7,081 nt of DNA, taken from positions 1-7,081 of the forward strand of contig CAZAJN010000053.1 of assembly GCA_964485555.1 (NCBI GenBank), written 5' to 3'. The translations under genes were made by a program, and so were the position numbers. Source of the stretch: GWC2-37-8 sp964485555. GTDB lineage: Bacteria > Patescibacteriota > Minisyncoccia > Moranbacterales > GWC2-37-73. Positions 4,942-7,081 of the stretch are shown here, piece after piece. Under the pieces are notes generated by a model. The model made no database searches. It was not told the origin of the DNA and saw nothing but the letters and a program-made list of their open reading frames with translations. How positions within the stretch are numbered: position 1 is the stretch's first letter; each line of letters begins with the position of its first letter.

Positions 4942-5313
4942 TTATTGGATGCGTTCAATTTTCTTGAGCAAATCCAAAATGGGTTTTTTTTCTTCAGGAG
5001 GGAACACGGCATTTACTATATCAGGAAATGCGGACTGAATGATGCCATAGGTTGCATCATCTGACTGTGCCAACCTTCCTTCTAGTTTGTCGTAGGTATA
5101 GCCGCAAATTCCTCTGCGAAGATCCTTCAGGGCGGTTTGAAATTCGCAAACCACGTGAGGTGGAGGGTAGTTTGCATGAATTGCATTTCGTTTGATCAAG
5201 CTCTCTGCGAGCATTGTGCCGAATTCGTGCACCATTTCTCCATGGTTGGGTAATAACTCTTTCAGGTTGCCCAATTTATTGATTGCGGGACCAATTTTGA
5301 TCGATTCTGCCAT
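4942..5313 (-). CDS. Soluble protein of unknown function behind a consensus promoter
   Basis: The 123-residue product is probably mostly helical and cytoplasmic, with no membrane segment. I do not recognise a family. Features are a helix-rich N-terminal half (INKLGNLKELL, MVHEFGTMLAESLIKRNAI), a proline break at 50-52, two cysteines (C56, C70) that do not form a metal-site pattern, a central LKDLRRGICGYTYDKLEGRLAQ (62-83), and a C-terminal helix after PPEEKK (105-110). The start is secure: an AAGGAGGGG ribosome site (5330-5322) lies 8 nt before ATG 5313. Upstream is a perfect TTGACA-17-TATAAT promoter and downstream a strong terminator, so it is a single-gene transcript with strong signals. 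It is divergent from the membrane protein gene at 5457; no link in function is evident. Confidence 0.75.
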   Translation of the reverse strand: MAESIKIGPAINKLGNLKELLPNHGEMVHEFGTMLAESLIKRNAIHANYPPPHVVCEFQTALKDLRRGICGYTYDKLEGRLAQSDDATYGIIQSAFPDIVNAVFPPEEKKPILDLLKKIERIQ

Positions 5314-5352
5314 GCAAAAATCCCCTCCTTTGTTTTAATGAACATAAATATT

Positions 5353-5381
5353 ATTATAATCTAAAATAATAAATATGTCAA
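5353..5381 (-). promoter_or_regulatory. Perfect consensus housekeeping promoter
   Basis: On the (-) strand, TTGACA (5381-5376), exactly 17 bp, TATAAT (5358-5353): both hexamers and the spacing are ideal. The start near 5346 gives a leader of about 32 nt that holds the strong ribosome binding site of the gene at 4942-5313. Confidence 0.92.
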
Positions 5382-5393
5382 GAGGTGGAGTGC

Positions 5394-5431
5394 ATGACAA
5401 ATTTCGTATAAAGTTCATATAATGATATAAT
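5394..5431 (+). promoter_or_regulatory. Promoter of the six-helix membrane protein gene
   Basis: ATGACA (5394-5399), 18 bp, TATAAT (5418-5423). A second, overlapping choice is the extended -10 TG-A-TATAAT at 5423-5431 with a poorer -35. Either gives a short AT-rich leader before ATG 5457. It lies back to back with the (-) promoter at 5353-5381, with only 12 bp between their -35 boxes. Confidence 0.6.
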
Positions 5432-5456
5432 AAAAAAATAAAATGAAAAATCAACA

Positions 5457-6515
5457 ATGAATAAGAATACTTTTGGCAATATTTTGATGTCTTTGAATCC
5501 AATGGCAGCTTTGGCTGCTTTTTATTCTGTTTCAAGAGCAATAAGGATTCCAGAATCCAGTACCTGGATTGTGCCGATGGTGTGGGTTTCGATTTTCATT
5601 GTTTCAATTTTTTTGGTGGCCTTGTTTGTGCGTAGCCGCGTGTTGGCTGAGTCAGTGATTGCGGCCTCCCTACTGAGCAGCGTTATTTTTGCATTTTCAT
5701 TCGCCTATCTTGGCGTCATCTTGATTGCGATTGCACTTGTTTTGGCCGGTGTGCATGGCATGAGAAAAGATTTGGATCTTAATGTTAAAATTAATCTCTG
5801 GAAATCCCTATATATCGGTAAATTCAGAATTATATTGGCGCTGGCCATTTTGATTTCCGGCCAATATTATTTCACCATAAAATCCATGGATGAACCGGTC
5901 AATGTTCCCAAGTTTGAAATTTCCGAAATTTCTGGACCGCTGATCCAGCCAATATTGGGAATCGTGAATCCTGAATTTGCCAAAGCTGGCAGTCAGGGGA
6001 TGACGGTTGATCAGTTTATTGTTCAAAGTCAGAAAAACCAAGAGCAGTCAGTTGAAGATGAAGAAATGCAACTTCAAATAATCGAACAAAACATGCCAAC
6101 TGGCATTACTGAGAAGCAGAAAGAAATTTTGAAAAAACGGGCTTTGGCTGAAATTTCAGATGCAAAATTGAAGATGACCGAACAAAATCAACAGTTGATT
6201 CTCATTGAAGGGCGGAAGCAATTTTCCAAGATTGCTGGCAAGAAAATAGTCGGGGATGAAAAGGTGTCAGATGTTTTCATTGGAATGATCAATGAACGAA
6301 TAAATTCATATTTCCAGCCCTCCATGCAGGGAGAGAAGAAATCCTCATTCTATTCCTTGATTTTGACGACGATTTTATTTTTGACGATTTGGCCACTGGG
6401 CTCACTTCTGAGCACGCTTTGGTTTGCCATTGTCATTTTGCTTTTCAAGGGTTTTGTAAGATTCGGATTGGTTGAAATCAAGAAAGTGACGGTTGAAAGG
6501 GAAAAGATAATTTAG
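5457..6515 (+). CDS. Six-helix membrane protein with a large internal domain, unknown function
   Basis: The 352-residue product has hydrophobic segments at about 37-58, 64-82, 84-100 and 123-142, then a polar stretch of about 155 residues, then two more at about 297-314 and 317-335. The polar part is rich in Q, E and K and contains a likely amphipathic or coiled region (VEDEEMQLQIIEQN, 199-212; ITEKQKEILKKRALAEISDAKLKMTEQNQQ, 217-246, read in short pieces). Positive residues after the fourth helix are few, while RK and KK flank other segments; topology is therefore uncertain. No transporter or enzyme motif is recognised. There is no signal peptide cleavage site and no Shine-Dalgarno; ATG 5457 is the first in frame after the promoter, and an ATG 10 codons later is an alternative. 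The stop lies inside an 11-bp inverted repeat. Confidence 0.75.
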   Translation: MNKNTFGNILMSLNPMAALAAFYSVSRAIRIPESSTWIVPMVWVSIFIVSIFLVALFVRSRVLAESVIAASLLSSVIFAFSFAYLGVILIAIALVLAGVHGMRKDLDLNVKINLWKSLYIGKFRIILALAILISGQYYFTIKSMDEPVNVPKFEISEISGPLIQPILGIVNPEFAKAGSQGMTVDQFIVQSQKNQEQSVEDEEMQLQIIEQNMPTGITEKQKEILKKRALAEISDAKLKMTEQNQQLILIEGRKQFSKIAGKKIVGDEKVSDVFIGMINERINSYFQPSMQGEKKSSFYSLILTTILFLTIWPLGSLLSTLWFAIVILLFKGFVRFGLVEIKKVTVEREKII

Positions 6516-6545
6516 TTACTAGTAATCAGTAACTAGTAACTAGTA
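6513..6545. repeat. 11-bp inverted repeat with 7-bp tandem units
   Basis: TAGTTACTAGT (6513-6523) and ACTAGTAACTA (6532-6542) are exact reverse complements with an 8-nt loop. The right side also contains AGTAACT repeated head to tail (6528-6534, 6535-6541) plus a third partial copy. The stop codon TAG of the membrane protein gene is the first three bases. No T run follows, so it is not a standard terminator, though a 3'-end role is possible. Confidence 0.75.
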
Positions 6546-6594
6546 TCTTGTATTAGTGGGTAGGCTTGACTTTAGGCATCGTTTTCAAATGCAG

Positions 6595-6621
6595 TTAGCA
6601 CTCTTGGACGGGGATTGCTAA
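6595..6621. promoter_or_regulatory. CIRCE operator (HrcA binding site)
   Basis: TTAGCACTC (6595-6603), 9-bp spacer, GATTGCTAA (6613-6621). This matches the CIRCE consensus TTAGCACTC-N9-GAGTGCTAA with a single mismatch in the right arm. CIRCE is bound by the heat-shock repressor HrcA; its position upstream of dnaJ fits known practice. It implies an hrcA gene elsewhere in the genome. Confidence 0.92.
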
Positions 6622-6643
6622 TTTTTTTATTTGGTTGTATTAT
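6615..6643 (+). promoter_or_regulatory. Likely dnaJ promoter overlapping CIRCE
   Basis: TTGCTA (6615-6620), 17 bp, TATTAT (6638-6643). The -35 box lies inside the right arm of CIRCE, so bound HrcA would block polymerase. The start near 6650 would give a leader of about 160 nt. A TTGACT at 6566-6571 upstream lacks a good -10 partner. Confidence 0.5.
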
Positions 6644-6698
6644 ATACAGGTAACAAATATAGAAGTTACGCACTTACTGAACTTTTCCTTTCTGGCAC

Positions 6699-6730
6699 GC
6701 TTTTGAACAAAATACTCTTTATTCAAAAGC
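6699..6730. repeat. Hairpin in the dnaJ leader
   Basis: GCTTTTGAA (6699-6707) and TTCAAAAGC (6722-6730) form a perfect 9-bp inverted repeat with a 14-nt loop. It lies in the middle of the leader, 82 bp before ATG 6812. No T run follows. It may be a leader RNA structure or part of a dispersed intergenic repeat. Confidence 0.6.
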
Positions 6731-6811
6731 TCCGATTCGCTCTCGCTGCATATGGGCCATAAAGAAAAAATTCGTAATTGTGTAAGTCATGAAATATTTA
6801 AATTTAGACAT

Positions 6812-7081
6812 ATGGCAAAGGATTACTATGAAATTTTGGGGGTAAATAAAGGAGCTTCTGATGATGAGATCAAGAAGGCTTATCGAAAATTGGCTCATAA
6901 GCATCATCCGGACAAGTCTGGAGGCGACGCGGAAAAATTCAAGGAGATAAATGCGGCCTATCAGGTGCTTTCAGACAAATCCAAAAGAAGTCAATATGAT
7001 CAATTCGGACATTCCTTTGATCAAAGAGGCGGCGGACAGCCTGGTGGCGGTTTCGGTGGTTTTTCCTCCCAAGGCGGACCA
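6812..7081 (+). CDS. Chaperone protein DnaJ, N-terminal part (cut by window end)
   Basis: The 90 visible codons encode the start of DnaJ (Hsp40), the cytoplasmic co-chaperone that stimulates DnaK ATPase and delivers unfolded proteins. The J domain is complete: MAKDYYEILGV (1-11), helix II with IKKAYRKLAHK (20-30), the essential HPD tripeptide (32-34), then EKFKEINAAYQVLSD and the QYDQFG end. From about residue 77 the glycine/phenylalanine-rich linker begins (RGGGQPGGGFGGF). The zinc-finger and substrate-binding parts lie beyond the window, so full-length status cannot be checked. The start at 6812 gives the canonical family N-terminus; an in-frame ATG at 6752 would add 20 residues unlike any DnaJ. 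No Shine-Dalgarno is seen. CIRCE at 6595-6621 suggests heat-shock control through HrcA. Confidence 0.96.
   Translation, partial: MAKDYYEILGVNKGASDDEIKKAYRKLAHKHHPDKSGGDAEKFKEINAAYQVLSDKSKRSQYDQFGHSFDQRGGGQPGGGFGGFSSQGGP

Noticed and set aside
6752..6811. Upstream ATG extending dnaJ by 20 codons
   Set aside because: In frame, but the added residues do not resemble DnaJ; the canonical MAKDYYEILGV begins at 6812.
6719..6907. 62-codon (-) frame over the dnaJ start
   Set aside because: It overlaps the highly conserved J-domain codons on the other strand and has no ribosome site.
1..7081. CRISPR array, tRNA genes or insertion sequence
   Set aside because: No regularly spaced repeats, no tRNA cloverleaf with TTCRA arm, and no transposase or long terminal repeats could be found.
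1..7081. Alternative genetic code with TGA as glycine
   Set aside because: The HAD-like and phosphoribosyltransferase-like genes end properly at TGA and no family protein here needs TGA as a sense codon.

Overview
The window looks like a chromosomal stretch of a Candidate Phyla Radiation bacterium, probably of the Parcubacteria/Moranbacteria kind. This is inferred from AT-rich DNA, many short genes of unknown function, a 'four helix bundle suffix' protein, a capless HAD-like protein and an unusual phosphoribosyltransferase-like protein. TGA acts as a stop (ends of the HAD-like and phosphoribosyltransferase-like genes), so the TGA=Gly code of Gracilibacteria/Absconditabacteria does not fit. 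No taxonomic marker is complete here; only the start of dnaJ is present.

Layout. 1-1514 (+): an extended -10 promoter and a compact three-gene operon: a four-helix-bundle (S23/IVP-like) protein, a HAD-like protein with altered catalytic motifs, and a YecM-like VOC protein whose start overlaps the previous stop. 1566-1850 (-): no protein gene, but a strong candidate for a structured non-coding RNA of about 285 nt. It has its own promoter, a 16-bp closing helix, a GNRA hairpin and other nested helices, and a strong intrinsic terminator. 1962-3194 (-): three small genes (a three-helix membrane protein, a small basic protein, a DUF3592-like membrane protein). 3367-4308 (+): phosphoribosyltransferase-like protein. 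4419-4859 (+): unknown soluble protein with strong promoter, ribosome binding site and terminator. 4942-5313 (-): unknown protein behind a perfect consensus TTGACA-17-TATAAT promoter, divergent from 5457-6515 (+), a six-helix membrane protein. 6516-6811: inverted/tandem repeat, a CIRCE operator, a promoter overlapping it, and a long leader with a hairpin. 6812-7081 (+): first 90 codons of dnaJ, cut by the window edge.

Apart from the first operon the genes appear to be separate transcription units with their own promoters. Extended -10 elements (TGnTATAAT type) recur. Three genes (1962-2264, 4419-4859, 4942-5313) have strong Shine-Dalgarno sequences; the others have weak or none. The most interesting item is the unassigned structured RNA at 1566-1850, followed by the regulated dnaJ leader and the two unknown genes with very strong expression signals.
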